A stretch of DNA of 44,623 nt from Pseudonocardia sp. KRD291 (GTDB taxonomy: Bacteria > Actinomycetota > Actinomycetes > Mycobacteriales > Pseudonocardiaceae), in the NCBI RefSeq assembly GCF_019263595.1, contig NZ_JADQDD010000014.1, positions 1-44,623 of the forward strand, written 5' to 3'. The first letter of the stretch is position 1. Every line of letters starts with the position of its first letter. Shown here in pieces: positions 26,332 through 34,387 of this stretch. Under the pieces are notes generated by a model, which was not told where the DNA came from, did not search any database, and worked only from the letters and a program-made list of their open reading frames with translations. The position numbers were made by a program, and so were the translations under genes.

Positions 26332-26874
26332 ATGGTCGTCGTCGAGGACTCGCTCGCGTCCCGGCCCGAGGCCGGCACCGACACCCGGGTGTCCGGCCGG
26401 CGCGTGTTTCAGCTGCTGCTCGACACGGCCCTGGCCGGCCTGCTCGTCTACGTGGTCTGGGCGGTCCTCGACGGACTCGGCCCCACAGGCGTGTTCCGCT
26501 TCGTCCGGGCCGGCGACCAGGACGTGCTGAGGATCCCGCACCTGAGCGCCGAGGGCGGCGGGTGGGCGAGCGTGCTCGACGCGGCGATCGCGCCGCTGGT
26601 CCTGATCCTGGTCTTCGTCATCGTCCCGGCACGGACCGGGCGGACCCCGATGATGGTGCTGTTCGGTCTGCGGGTCCTGCACACCGACGGGACCCGGGTC
26701 TCCGCCTACCAGCACCTCGTGCGCAACCTGCTGCTGTTCCTCGACACGCTCGGCGGCGGCCTGGTGGGTCTGCTCATCATGGTCTTCTCGCGACACCGGC
26801 AGCGGATCGGCGACCACGTGACCGCCACGATGGTCGTCCGCGACGTCCGCGGGCTGACTCCCACCGGATCCTGA
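26332..26874 (+). CDS. RDD-family membrane protein
   Basis: 180 aa. Three to four membrane segments: LLLDTALAGLLVYVVWAVL, AAIAPLVLILVFVIVPA and LLFLDTLGGGLVGLLIMVF. Characteristic RDD features: the Arg/Asp near the first helix (RVFQLLLD), RTPMMVLFGLRVLHTDG, YQHLVRNLLL and FSRHRQRIGDHVTATMVV. RDD proteins are poorly defined; some act as ion antiporters. ATG 26332 follows AGGAGG at seven bases, a strong start. It may be co-transcribed with the carboxylesterase 13 bases downstream. Confidence 0.85.
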   Translation: MVVVEDSLASRPEAGTDTRVSGRRVFQLLLDTALAGLLVYVVWAVLDGLGPTGVFRFVRAGDQDVLRIPHLSAEGGGWASVLDAAIAPLVLILVFVIVPARTGRTPMMVLFGLRVLHTDGTRVSAYQHLVRNLLLFLDTLGGGLVGLLIMVFSRHRQRIGDHVTATMVVRDVRGLTPTGS

Positions 26875-26887
26875 GCGTGGAGCCCGG

Positions 26888-28237
26888 ATGATGGGTCCGA
26901 TGGGGGAGCACAGCGGCGCCGGAGCCCCGAGGTGGGACGTCCCGGCCGGGACGGTCCTCGGCCGGCGCGACGACGGCGTCCTGCGCGCGACCGGCATCCG
27001 GTACGCGACCGCGGGCCGTTTCGAACGTCCGGTGCCCGAGCCGCCCGCGGCCGAACCGATCGACGCGACGTCCTGGTCGCCCGCCTGTCCCCAGGAGCCC
27101 GTCGAGCTCCTCGACCGGCTCCTGATCGATCCGCAGGGAGGGCTGACGGCCGACGAGCACTGCCAGCACGTGTCGGTGACGCTGCCCGAGGGTGCCGGGC
27201 CCGGCGACGCGCTGCCGGTGATGGTGTGGATCCACGGCGGCTCCTACACCGCGGGCGCCGGTGACGCGCCCGTGTTCGACGTCGCCCCGCTGGTGCGCGA
27301 GCAGGACGTCGTCGTGGTGTCGGTGACCTACCGGCTCGGGCTCTTCGGTTACCTCGGCGGCGGGGACCGGCCGGCGAACCTCGGGCTGTGGGACCAGATC
27401 GAGGCCCTGCGGTGGGTCCGCCGCAACATCGCGGGCTTCGGGGGCGACCCGGACGACGTCACCCTGTTCGGTCACTCCGCCGGCGGCGACGCGATCGCGC
27501 ACCTGATGATCGCCGACGGCACCCGCGGGCTGTTCCGGCGCGCGATCGTGCAGAGCGCCCCGCTGGGCATCTCCCGCGGCCGCGCCGGCATGAGCCGCGC
27601 GATGGCCGAGGCCGCGAGGGAACTCGACCCGCACTCGTCCGCCGAGGACATCGTGGCCGCACAGCCGGGCGTGGTGCGCCGGGCCGGTGTGTCCGGGCTG
27701 AAGGCCGCCATGCCGTTCGGCACCCAGTACGGCCACCCGCCGCTACCCGCCGAGGACGAGGTGGACGACGCCTGGGCGGCCGCCGCCCCCGACGTCGACG
27801 TCCTGATCGGACACACCTCCCGGGAGACCGCGCTGTTCGTCTCCGTCGTGCCCGGCCTCGCCGCGGTCCTCGGTGTGCCGGTGCTCGGCCGCCGGCTCGG
27901 CGAACAGGTCGTCCGGGCCACCACGCGCAGGGTCTACGCCGACGCCGCGGCAGGGTTCGCCCTCCGGCACCGCCGCGGTGGCGGACGCGGGTACCGGTAC
28001 ACGGTGAGCTGGGGCGCACCGGGCAGCCCGTACGTCGGAGCTCACATGGTCGAGCTGCCGCTGCTGTTCGGCACACGGTCGTCGTGGGACGGCGCCGCGC
28101 TCATCGCCGGAGCCCAGTGGTCCGACGTCGCGGCGCGCGGGCGTGAGCTGCGGGCGATCTGGGCCGGGTTCGCGCGCACCGGTGAGGCCGAACCGGTCGC
28201 CGTCCCCGGCTTCCTCGACCTGCACCGGATTCCCTGA
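26888..28237 (+). CDS. Carboxylesterase/lipase family (type B) protein
   Basis: 449 aa alpha/beta hydrolase. IHGGSYTAGAG gives the oxyanion hole, VTLFGHSAGGDAIAHLM holds the nucleophilic Ser, GFGGDPDD precedes it, TSRETALFV carries the likely acidic residue and GAHMVELPLLFG the catalytic His. This is the type B carboxylesterase pattern. It has no signal peptide, so it is probably cytoplasmic; the substrate is not known. ATG 26888 has GTGGAG five bases upstream; ATG 26900 (MGEHSG) is a possible alternative. It follows the RDD gene closely. Confidence 0.9.
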   Translation: MMGPMGEHSGAGAPRWDVPAGTVLGRRDDGVLRATGIRYATAGRFERPVPEPPAAEPIDATSWSPACPQEPVELLDRLLIDPQGGLTADEHCQHVSVTLPEGAGPGDALPVMVWIHGGSYTAGAGDAPVFDVAPLVREQDVVVVSVTYRLGLFGYLGGGDRPANLGLWDQIEALRWVRRNIAGFGGDPDDVTLFGHSAGGDAIAHLMIADGTRGLFRRAIVQSAPLGISRGRAGMSRAMAEAARELDPHSSAEDIVAAQPGVVRRAGVSGLKAAMPFGTQYGHPPLPAEDEVDDAWAAAAPDVDVLIGHTSRETALFVSVVPGLAAVLGVPVLGRRLGEQVVRATTRRVYADAAAGFALRHRRGGGRGYRYTVSWGAPGSPYVGAHMVELPLLFGTRSSWDGAALIAGAQWSDVAARGRELRAIWAGFARTGEAEPVAVPGFLDLHRIP

Positions 28238-28369
28238 ACGTCCTCGTTCGTGCGGGCCTGAGGAGTGACTCCCGGAGCCTGTCGTGATGTCGGGATTGTC
28301 GATGTCTGCGCACGTCAGGGGCCTCGACGGCGGGAGACGCCCCTTCCCGGAACCGCGGACCACGTCCCG

Positions 28370-28375
28370 TAGGGT
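28370..28375 (+). promoter_or_regulatory. -10 box of the downstream membrane protein gene
   Basis: TAGGGT exactly six bases before ATG 28382 and no ribosome binding site, the same arrangement as before ispH. It implies a leaderless mRNA. Confidence 0.45.
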
Positions 28376-28381
28376 CCGCCG

Positions 28382-29008
28382 ATGGCTTCCAACAGCATGA
28401 CCGACACGGAGACCACGACCACCGAGACCGACCCCGCGAAGGTCGACACCCCGGCCACCGAAGCGGCGGCCACCGGGTCCGCGGACGACACGACCACGAC
28501 CACGGCGGCGTCGGACACCTCGGCGGACACGGCCGAGAAGCCCGCAGGTGAGACCACCGGCGAGTCGCCGGCCGCCGGCACCGCACCGACCTCGACCACG
28601 GGGTCCGGGAGCTTCGTCACCGGGGCGCTCGCCCTCGTCGCCGCCGGGCTCGGCCTGGCCTCGCTGACCGGTACCTCGCTCGGTGACATGATGCGCGCCC
28701 GGCAGGAGCTGCTGGGCCAGATCACGGCTGCGACCGGCGGGCAGATCGACCAGATCGAAGCCCTCTACGGCTCGCCGTGGCACACCGTCGCCCTGGTCAA
28801 CGCCACGATGGCGGTCCTCGCCGTGATCGTCGGCGCGGTCCTGCTGGCCGTGCGCGGTCGCAGCGCAGGGACGCCGAACTGGGTGAAGGCGGTGGCTCTG
28901 GGTGGCACGGTCCTGGGCGTGATCGGCCTGCTCGTCTCCGGTGGGATGTACCTCGACCTGTTCGCCGCGGCGCCGCAGCTGCCGTCGATGCCGGGTCTCG
29001 GCGGCTGA
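28382..29008 (+). CDS. Thr-rich membrane protein of unknown function
   Basis: 208 aa. The first 75 residues are Thr/Ala/Asp/Glu-rich and disordered. Three membrane segments follow: SFVTGALALVAAGLGLASLTG, TVALVNATMAVLAVIVGAVLLAV and KAVALGGTVLGVIGLLVSGGMYL. Between the first two is a soluble segment (GDMMRARQELLGQITAATGG). No family recognised. The start is supported by TAGGGT at leaderless spacing; ATG 28397 is an alternative. It stands alone, followed by a GNAT gene. Confidence 0.65.
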   Translation: MASNSMTDTETTTTETDPAKVDTPATEAAATGSADDTTTTTAASDTSADTAEKPAGETTGESPAAGTAPTSTTGSGSFVTGALALVAAGLGLASLTGTSLGDMMRARQELLGQITAATGGQIDQIEALYGSPWHTVALVNATMAVLAVIVGAVLLAVRGRSAGTPNWVKAVALGGTVLGVIGLLVSGGMYLDLFAAAPQLPSMPGLGG

Positions 29009-29085
29009 GCCGGTGATCGCGTCGGCGTCCGCGGACCGACGCTGCTAGGTTCGCCGTCCTGGCAGGGAGTCTGGGAGGTCCGGCC

Positions 29086-29583
29086 GTGATCGTGTTGCGT
29101 GTGGTGACGGTGGACGACTGGGCGCTGTGGAGGGACCTGCGCCTCGCCTCGCTCGCCGATGCGCCGGAGGCGTTCCACTCGCGCCTGGCCGACTGGGTCG
29201 GGGCGAGCGAGGCGCAGTGGCGCGAACGTCTCGACACCCCCGGCCGGTATTTCGTCGCGGACCTGGACGGGCGCCCCGCCGGGATGGTGTGCGGCATGCC
29301 GCCGGACGCCGTCGGCGTCTGCGACCTGCTCTCGCTGTGGGTGGCGCCGTTCGCTCGCGGACACGGCGTCGGGGACGCGCTGGTCGGCGCCGTCGTCGAC
29401 TGGGCAGGGGAGCAGGGGGCCGAGCGGGTCGCGCTGCACGTCGTCGTCGGCAACCACGTCGCGAGCGGGCTCTACCTGCGCAACGGGTTCGTCGACCAGG
29501 GAATCGTCGGTGGCATCGCCGACGGGATGGTGGAACGGCGGATGGAGCGGGTGCTCGCCGCGTCACCCGCCGTCGGTCTCTGA
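29086..29583 (+). CDS. GNAT-family N-acetyltransferase
   Basis: 165 aa. It shows the GNAT core: VDDWALWRDLRLASLADAPEAF at the start (typical of a subfamily that begins with an Arg-Leu-Ala-Leu substrate helix), LLSLWVAPFARGHGVGDALV with the acetyl-CoA loop R/QxxGxG/A (ARGHGVG), and a closing HVVVGNHVASGLYLRNGFVDQG. The acceptor is unknown. GTG 29086 has GGGAGG seven bases upstream. Its 3' end overlaps the convergent ilvY-like gene by 21 bases. Confidence 0.85.
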   Translation: MIVLRVVTVDDWALWRDLRLASLADAPEAFHSRLADWVGASEAQWRERLDTPGRYFVADLDGRPAGMVCGMPPDAVGVCDLLSLWVAPFARGHGVGDALVGAVVDWAGEQGAERVALHVVVGNHVASGLYLRNGFVDQGIVGGIADGMVERRMERVLAASPAVGL

Positions 29584-30447
29584 CCGCGCACTCCGATCGC
29601 CCGCCGCGGCCCACAGTGCGGCGACCAGCGGCCGTCGCAGATCGCCGCGGCGCACGCACAGGCCGATCGCGAAACGCTCCGGTGGCGGTTCGGCCGGGAC
29701 GACGGCCAGACGGTCACGCACGGCGCTGGTGTCGAGGACCAGCCGCGGCACGATCCCGGTCCCGCACCCCAGCGCGACGAGCGTGAGCAGGCCCTCGTGC
29801 CCGTCCGGCTCCGCGGCGATCCGCGGTGTGCGGATCCCGCGACGGCGCAGCCACCGCTCCGCGGCGTCGCGGACCAGGCCACGGTGCGGGAGCACGTACG
29901 GGCCGTCCTCCGGACCGAGCGCACGGTCGGCCGCGGTGACCAGGACGAGGTCGGTGGTCGCGACGGTCCGGCTGAGCAGCCCGTCCGGCAGGCGCGGCGG
30001 GACGCCGGCCACGGCGGCGTCGACCTCACCCTCGGCCAGCCGGGCCAGTGCGGCGGCCGCGTCGCCGGTGCGCAGGTCGAGCCCGATCCCGGGGTGCGTG
30101 GCCAGCAGCGGCGCGAGCAGGTCCGGAAGGAGCGACTGGCAGGCGGTGACGGTCGCGAACACGCTCAACGTCCCGGACAGCTCGACCGGATCCAGGGCCG
30201 CGTCCCGGTAGTCGCGCCACAGCCGCGCCGAGGCCCGCGCGTACTCGCGGAAGCGCTGCCCCTCGGCGGTCAGCGACACCCCGCGGGGGTCGCGGTCGAA
30301 CAGCGTCGCGCCGACGTCGGCCTCCAGACGCTGGATGGTGCGGGTGAGCGTCGACGGGCTGACGTGGCGGTCCAAGCTCGTCCGGCCGAAGCTCAGCGTC
30401 CGGCACAGGTCCAGGAACAGTTCGAGGTCGCGCCGCTCGTCCCGCAT
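29563..30447 (-). CDS. ilvY: LysR-type regulator, IlvY-like
   Basis: 294 aa. The helix-turn-helix and linker (DRHVSPSTLTRTIQRLEADVG, then LFDRDPRGVSLTAEG) and the effector domain (ELSGTLSVFATVTACQSLLPDLL, LRTGDAAAALARLAEGEVDAAVAG, VALGCGTGIVPRLVLD, RFAIGLCVRRGDLRRPLVAALW) resemble E. coli IlvY over nearly its full length. IlvY activates ilvC in response to acetolactate or acetohydroxybutyrate. Here it is divergent from a ketol-acid reductoisomerase gene, which supports the same role. Start ATG 30447. IlvY is mostly known from proteobacteria, so its presence here is notable. The symbol is by similarity. Confidence 0.82.
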   Translation of the reverse strand: MRDERRDLELFLDLCRTLSFGRTSLDRHVSPSTLTRTIQRLEADVGATLFDRDPRGVSLTAEGQRFREYARASARLWRDYRDAALDPVELSGTLSVFATVTACQSLLPDLLAPLLATHPGIGLDLRTGDAAAALARLAEGEVDAAVAGVPPRLPDGLLSRTVATTDLVLVTAADRALGPEDGPYVLPHRGLVRDAAERWLRRRGIRTPRIAAEPDGHEGLLTLVALGCGTGIVPRLVLDTSAVRDRLAVVPAEPPPERFAIGLCVRRGDLRRPLVAALWAAAGDRSARSETDGG

Positions 30448-30537
30448 GCCGCCCACCTGCACCTTCCGCCATACGCAACGCACCGGTGCACATGATGCGC
30501 TTGCCGCAACGACTCCGCGACGCCGAACCTGCGTCCC
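30448..30537. promoter_or_regulatory. Divergent control region of ilvY and KARI genes
   Basis: 90 bases. It holds a direct repeat cgcaacg at 30474-30480 and 30505-30511, 31 bases apart (about three helical turns), and a perfect palindrome GCACCGGTGC at 30480-30489. IlvY of E. coli binds tandem sites between ilvY and ilvC, so these are candidate operators. This is inferred from position only. Confidence 0.35.
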
Positions 30538-32007
30538 ATGACCTCGACGCAGAGCGACCTGCACTCCTCCGTGTTCACGACCGAGACGATGGCGGTGCCC
30601 GGCGGCACCGAGACGATCCTGCGCGGCGGGCGGCACCTGTTCGGACTGCTCCCCGATGCGTTCGCCGGGATACGGCGGATCGGTGTCCTCGGCTGGGGCT
30701 CGCAGGGCCGGGCGCAGGCGCAGAACCTGCGCGACTCGCTCGAGGGCACCGGCATCACCGTGACGGTCGGCCTGCGGCCCGGCTCGTCCTCGGCCGACGA
30801 CGCCCGCGCGCACGGCTTCACCGAGACCGACGGGACGCTCGGCGACTGGCTCGACGTCGCCGCAACGAGTGACCTGGTGATCCTGCTGATCGCCGACGCC
30901 GCCCTCGCCGCGCACCACGAGGAGGTCTTCGCCGCGCTGAGGCCGGGCGCGGTGATCGGGCTCTCGCACGGGTTCCTGCTCGGGCACCTGCGCGCGACCG
31001 GCGGCGACTTCCCGCCCGGGCATGCCGTCGTCGCCGTCTGCCCGAAGGGGATGGGGGACTCGGTGCGGCGGCTCTACGTCCAGGGCAAGGAGATCGACGG
31101 CGCCGGGATCAACTCCAGCATCGCCGTGCACGCCGACCCGGACGGCCGGGCGACCGATGCCGCGCTCGCCTGGTCGGTCGCGCTCGGCTCGCCGTACACG
31201 TTCGCCACCACCCTGCACGCGGAGTACCTCTCCGACATCGTCGGCGAGCGCGCGATCCTGCTCGGCGCGGTGCACGGGCTCGTCGAGTGCCTGTACCGGC
31301 ACTTCCTGCTCGGCGGGGACGACCCGGTGACCGCCTACGAGCGCTCCTGCGAGAACGTCACCGGCCCGATCTCGGCCACGATCTCGCGCGACGGCCTGTC
31401 CGCGGTGCGCACGCGCTCCGGTGACACCGACGCGTTCGACCGTGCCTTTACCGCGGCGTACCGCCCGGCCCGCGACCTGGTCGCCGAGATCTACGACGAG
31501 GTCGCGGACGGCACCGAGCTGCGTAGCGTGATCCTGGCCGAGCAGCGCCTGGCCGACCGCCCGCTGAGCCGGATCGGCGGTACCGCGATGTGGAGCGCCG
31601 GCGCCGAGGTCCGCGCCCGCCGTGATACCCGCGACCTGCCGGTCGACCCGCTGACGGCCGGCCTGTTCGTGGCCACGATGACCGCCCAGATCGACGAGTT
31701 CGCCGCCCGCGGGCACGCCTGGTCGGAGATCGTCAACGAGTCGGTGATCGAGGCCGTCGACTCGCTGCTGCCCTACATGCACGCCCGCGACATCGCCTAC
31801 ATGGTCGACAACTGCTCGCGCACCGCACGTCTGGGCACCCGCCGGTGGGGGCCGCGGTTGCAGTCCGCCTACGAGCAGGAGGTGCTCCCCGCCGCGGACG
31901 CCCCCGCCGACACCGGCCTGGTCGATGCGTTCACCGCCAACCCGGTGCACCAGGCTCTCGCCGCCGCCGCGAAGCTCCGCCCGGCGGTGGACATCTCGCT
32001 GGCCTGA
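30538..32007 (+). CDS. ilvC: Ketol-acid reductoisomerase, plant-type class II
   Basis: 489 aa. Converts 2-acetolactate or 2-aceto-2-hydroxybutyrate to the dihydroxy acid in valine/isoleucine synthesis, using NADPH and Mg2+. The sequence follows the plant plastid enzyme: FAGIRRIGVLGWGSQGRAQA (nucleotide-binding loop), ADDARAHGFTETDGTLGDW, GLSHGFLLGHL, CPKGMGDSVRRLYVQGKEI, GAGINSSIAVH, TTLHAEYLSDIVGERAILLG, SEIVNESVIEAVDSLLPYMH, VDNCSRTARLGTRRWGP and a final LRPAVDISL. It does not resemble E. coli IlvC in detail. Most actinobacteria use the short class I enzyme (about 340 aa), so this may be an additional copy. ATG 30538, with no ribosome binding site. Likely controlled by the divergent IlvY-like protein. 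Confidence 0.9.
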   Translation: MTSTQSDLHSSVFTTETMAVPGGTETILRGGRHLFGLLPDAFAGIRRIGVLGWGSQGRAQAQNLRDSLEGTGITVTVGLRPGSSSADDARAHGFTETDGTLGDWLDVAATSDLVILLIADAALAAHHEEVFAALRPGAVIGLSHGFLLGHLRATGGDFPPGHAVVAVCPKGMGDSVRRLYVQGKEIDGAGINSSIAVHADPDGRATDAALAWSVALGSPYTFATTLHAEYLSDIVGERAILLGAVHGLVECLYRHFLLGGDDPVTAYERSCENVTGPISATISRDGLSAVRTRSGDTDAFDRAFTAAYRPARDLVAEIYDEVADGTELRSVILAEQRLADRPLSRIGGTAMWSAGAEVRARRDTRDLPVDPLTAGLFVATMTAQIDEFAARGHAWSEIVNESVIEAVDSLLPYMHARDIAYMVDNCSRTARLGTRRWGPRLQSAYEQEVLPAADAPADTGLVDAFTANPVHQALAAAAKLRPAVDISLA

Positions 32008-32050
32008 TCCCGGCCCGGCCGCGGACCGGAGAACTGTCGGGGGTGGTGCC

Positions 32051-32056
32051 TACCGT
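32051..32056 (+). promoter_or_regulatory. -10 box of the YunG-like gene
   Basis: TACCGT seven bases before ATG 32064 with no ribosome binding site; leaderless arrangement. Confidence 0.4.
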
Positions 32057-32063
32057 CGCGGGC

Positions 32064-32507
32064 ATGACGTCGAGCGCAGTGCGGGAGAGCCGGGAACCCC
32101 GGACGGGGGAGCCGGGCCTCGCCGTCGTCGAGAGGGCGGTCCGGGCTTCCTGGTCGCGGGACACCTGCGACGAGTGCGACGCCGACGCGTGGTCGCCGGC
32201 GAACCCGGCGCGCGGACAGTGCGGCTCGACGGCCCTGACCGTGCACGACCTGTTCGGCGGTGAGCTGCTGGTGGCAGAGGTGTGGTGGGCGGACGGCCGG
32301 TGGCAGGGCTACCACTGGTGGAACCGTCTGCCCGGTGGGCAGGAGCTCGACCTGACGCGGGAGCAGTTCGGCCCGGACGAGATCGTGCAGCTCCCGCGGG
32401 TGATCGACCGACCGCCGGGGCGGCCACGGCGCTGCGCCGCGCAGTACGAGCTCCTGCGCGACCGGGTGCTCGCCGCGATCGTCGATAGCGCGGTGGTGTC
32501 GACCTGA
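32064..32507 (+). CDS. YunG-like protein
   Basis: 147 aa. The core VVERAVRASWSRDTC, WSPANPARGQCGSTALTVHDLFGGELLVAEV, WQGYHWWNRLPGGQELDLTREQF and CAAQYELLRDRVL matches the YunG family. The conserved Cys-Gly after the Gln (RGQCGST), His (GYHWWN) and Asp (LDLTREQF) recall a papain-like Cys-His-Asp arrangement. That is an inference from the spacing; no activity is known to me. It is small, cytoplasmic, and converges with the DinB-like gene with a gap of nine bases. Confidence 0.72.
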   Translation: MTSSAVRESREPRTGEPGLAVVERAVRASWSRDTCDECDADAWSPANPARGQCGSTALTVHDLFGGELLVAEVWWADGRWQGYHWWNRLPGGQELDLTREQFGPDEIVQLPRVIDRPPGRPRRCAAQYELLRDRVLAAIVDSAVVST

Positions 32508-32516
32508 CCGGGGAGT

Positions 32517-33044
32517 TCACTCGCCGACCGCGCCGTCGATGCCCTGTCGCAGCAGATCGGCGTGGCCGTTGTGCCGCGCGTACTCCTCGATCATGTGGAC
32601 CAGCACCCAGCGCAGCGACATCGCGCCCCGCCGGTGGTGCTGCCCGGTGACGTCGAGGTCGGGGGCCTCGGCGACGAACCTCTCGGCGAACGCGACCTCG
32701 TCCCGCCAGGCGGAGCGGGCCTGCTCGACCAGCTCGGGGTCGGCGCGCGCTCCGTCGAAATCGCCGTCGCGGTCGTCGGCGGTGTAGAAGAGCGGCGGCG
32801 CGTCCAGGCCGGACAGCACCCGCCGGAACCAGGCCCGCTCGACGTCGGCGAGGTGCCGGAGCAGGCCGAGCAGGGACAGCGTGGAGTGCGGGACGACGCG
32901 GCGGGCGAGCGCGTCGGCGTCCAGGCCGGCGCACTTGATCTCCAGGGTCTGGCGCTGCCACCGCAGGAAGCCCTCGAGGGTGACGCGCTCGTCGGCACGG
33001 GGGTCGGCCTCGGTGCGGGGGTCGGGTCGTTGCTCGATGGTCAC
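32517..33044 (-). CDS. DinB-family protein
   Basis: About 175 aa four-helix protein. TLEGFLRWQRQTLEIKCAGLDADAL, LLGLLRHLADVERAWFRRVL and the closing SLRWVLVHMIEEYARHNGHADLLRQGIDG are typical of the DinB/DUF664 group. His residues in LRHLADVE, HMIEEYARH and NGHADLLR fit the family's metal triad. DinB-like proteins include mycothiol- and bacillithiol-dependent transferases, so a thiol-transferase role is plausible but unproven. Start GTG 33044 is chosen by the N-terminus; no ribosome binding site is seen. Confidence 0.82.
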   Translation of the reverse strand: MTIEQRPDPRTEADPRADERVTLEGFLRWQRQTLEIKCAGLDADALARRVVPHSTLSLLGLLRHLADVERAWFRRVLSGLDAPPLFYTADDRDGDFDGARADPELVEQARSAWRDEVAFAERFVAEAPDLDVTGQHHRRGAMSLRWVLVHMIEEYARHNGHADLLRQGIDGAVGE

Positions 33045-33103
33045 CGGATCATGGTCGGGGAACCGGGCCGGATCCGGGGAACGGATTGCCGGCCCGGCCC
33101 GGC

Positions 33104-34387
33104 CTACATCGACAGGAGGCGGTCGAAGAACTCCCGGTAGCGCCGCAGCGCGACCCGCAGGTTCTCCGTCGACCCCTCCTGATCGGCCCAGGACTGCTCC
33201 ACGTCCGCGCGCTGGTTGCGGAACATCCAGGACAGCTCCTCGAGCAGGTCTGCGACCAGCTCGTCGGCCTGCTCCACGGCCTCCCGGGGCCGGTCGACGA
33301 ACGTGCCCTGCACCGCGTCCCACCGGGCGCGGAACGACTCCGCCCGGTGCGGGCGCATCACCCGGACCGGCTCCTCGCCCGGTGTTCCCGGACCACCGGC
33401 TCCACCGGGAGCATCCGCCCTGCCCGCCGCGTCCGCTCCGGCCGGACCGCCCGCTCCGGCGGACGCTGCACCGGAGCCCGGGCCGCCGTGTCCGGGACCG
33501 GGACCGGGTCCGGGGCCGCCGCGGTTCGGGTCGCCGCCGCCCCGACCCGGGTCGAGAGAGCCCGGATCGTGTCGCGGATCGCGGCCGGGAGGCCCGTCGT
33601 ACTCGGGATGGCCGGGAGGGGCGGGCATCCGTCCGCGTGCCGGGTCGGGCGCACCGCCTTGCCCGCCGGGGCCGGGGCCTCCCGGGCCGCCGGGCCCACC
33701 CGGGCCGGCGGCCCCGCCCGGCCCGCCGGGCCCTTCTGATCCCGGCCCAGGGCCGGGACGCCCGGGCATCGGGCCCGGGCCGGGGTATCCGCCCTGCTCC
33801 GGCCCGCGTGCCGGGCCCGGAGGCGGCGCCTGACCGGCAGGAACCTGGCCGCCAGGAACCTGGCCGCCCGGCCCCGGCCCTGGTCCCGGACCACGGGGTA
33901 CCGGATCCGGATATCCACCCTGCGCGGGGCCACCCGGTCCGGGACCACCGTCCCGAGGCCCACCCGGCCCGGGCCTACCCGGCCCCGGTCCTGCCTGCCC
34001 GGGTCCTGCCTGCCCGGGTCCTGCCGCTCCGGGTCCGGGAGGTCCCGGAGGGGTCTGCCGCGGGTCCGTCCCGCCGGGTCCGCGTCCGTAGGCGGGGTCG
34101 TCGAGCTCCGGGTGCGCGCCCGGGGAGAGGTCCGGCCCGCCACCGTGCCGGCCGGGAGCGCCCGGGTCGTCCCCGGCGCCACCGTGACCGGACTCAACGG
34201 ACCCACCGGGCTCGCCCTGCCGGTCGTCGGTGCCCGACCCGACCCGATGCCGGCCCGCCTCGTCCGCGCCGCGGGAGGTGCCGTCGTCGAGGTCGGACAG
34301 GTCGGCCCACTCGGGCGCCGGATGTTGCGTCGTGCGCGACGCGTCGGGGTCGTCCGGACCCCCGCGGTCGCGATCTCCCTGGCTCAC
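33104..34387 (-). CDS. Gly/Pro-rich linker protein with conserved C-terminal helical domain
   Basis: 427 aa. The first 100 residues are hydrophilic. About residues 108-320 are almost only Gly, Pro, Ala and charged residues with collagen-like GPG/PGG/GxP runs (PGPGPGPGQ-like). The last 95 residues (FRARWDAVQGTFVDRPREAV, EQADELVADLL, RNQRADVEQSW, ENLRVALRRYREFFDRLL) form a helical domain that recurs in the adjacent upstream gene. That domain is common in actinobacteria with unknown function. There is no signal peptide, so the Gly/Pro part is an unstructured linker in the cytoplasm, not a true collagen. Start GTG 34387 overlaps the upstream stop by GTGA. Confidence 0.78.
   Translation of the reverse strand: MSQGDRDRGGPDDPDASRTTQHPAPEWADLSDLDDGTSRGADEAGRHRVGSGTDDRQGEPGGSVESGHGGAGDDPGAPGRHGGGPDLSPGAHPELDDPAYGRGPGGTDPRQTPPGPPGPGAAGPGQAGPGQAGPGPGRPGPGGPRDGGPGPGGPAQGGYPDPVPRGPGPGPGPGGQVPGGQVPAGQAPPPGPARGPEQGGYPGPGPMPGRPGPGPGSEGPGGPGGAAGPGGPGGPGGPGPGGQGGAPDPARGRMPAPPGHPEYDGPPGRDPRHDPGSLDPGRGGGDPNRGGPGPGPGPGHGGPGSGAASAGAGGPAGADAAGRADAPGGAGGPGTPGEEPVRVMRPHRAESFRARWDAVQGTFVDRPREAVEQADELVADLLEELSWMFRNQRADVEQSWADQEGSTENLRVALRRYREFFDRLLSM
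33430..34070. repeat. Low-complexity Gly/Pro coding tract
   Basis: About 640 bases of near-repetitive GGN/CCN codons inside the gene at 33104-34387, for example the repeated cctgcctgcccgggtcctg around 34000 and aggaacctggccgcc around 33840. Short imperfect units vary in phase. Such tracts are prone to length change and assembly error. Confidence 0.7.

Noticed and set aside
30448..31950. Extension of the IlvY-like frame over the KARI gene
   Set aside because: It is antisense to a well-defined enzyme and has no recognisable domain.
33430..34070. The Gly/Pro tract as a true collagen or secreted fibre
   Set aside because: The protein has no signal peptide or membrane segment and the Gly-x-y phase is not strictly kept.
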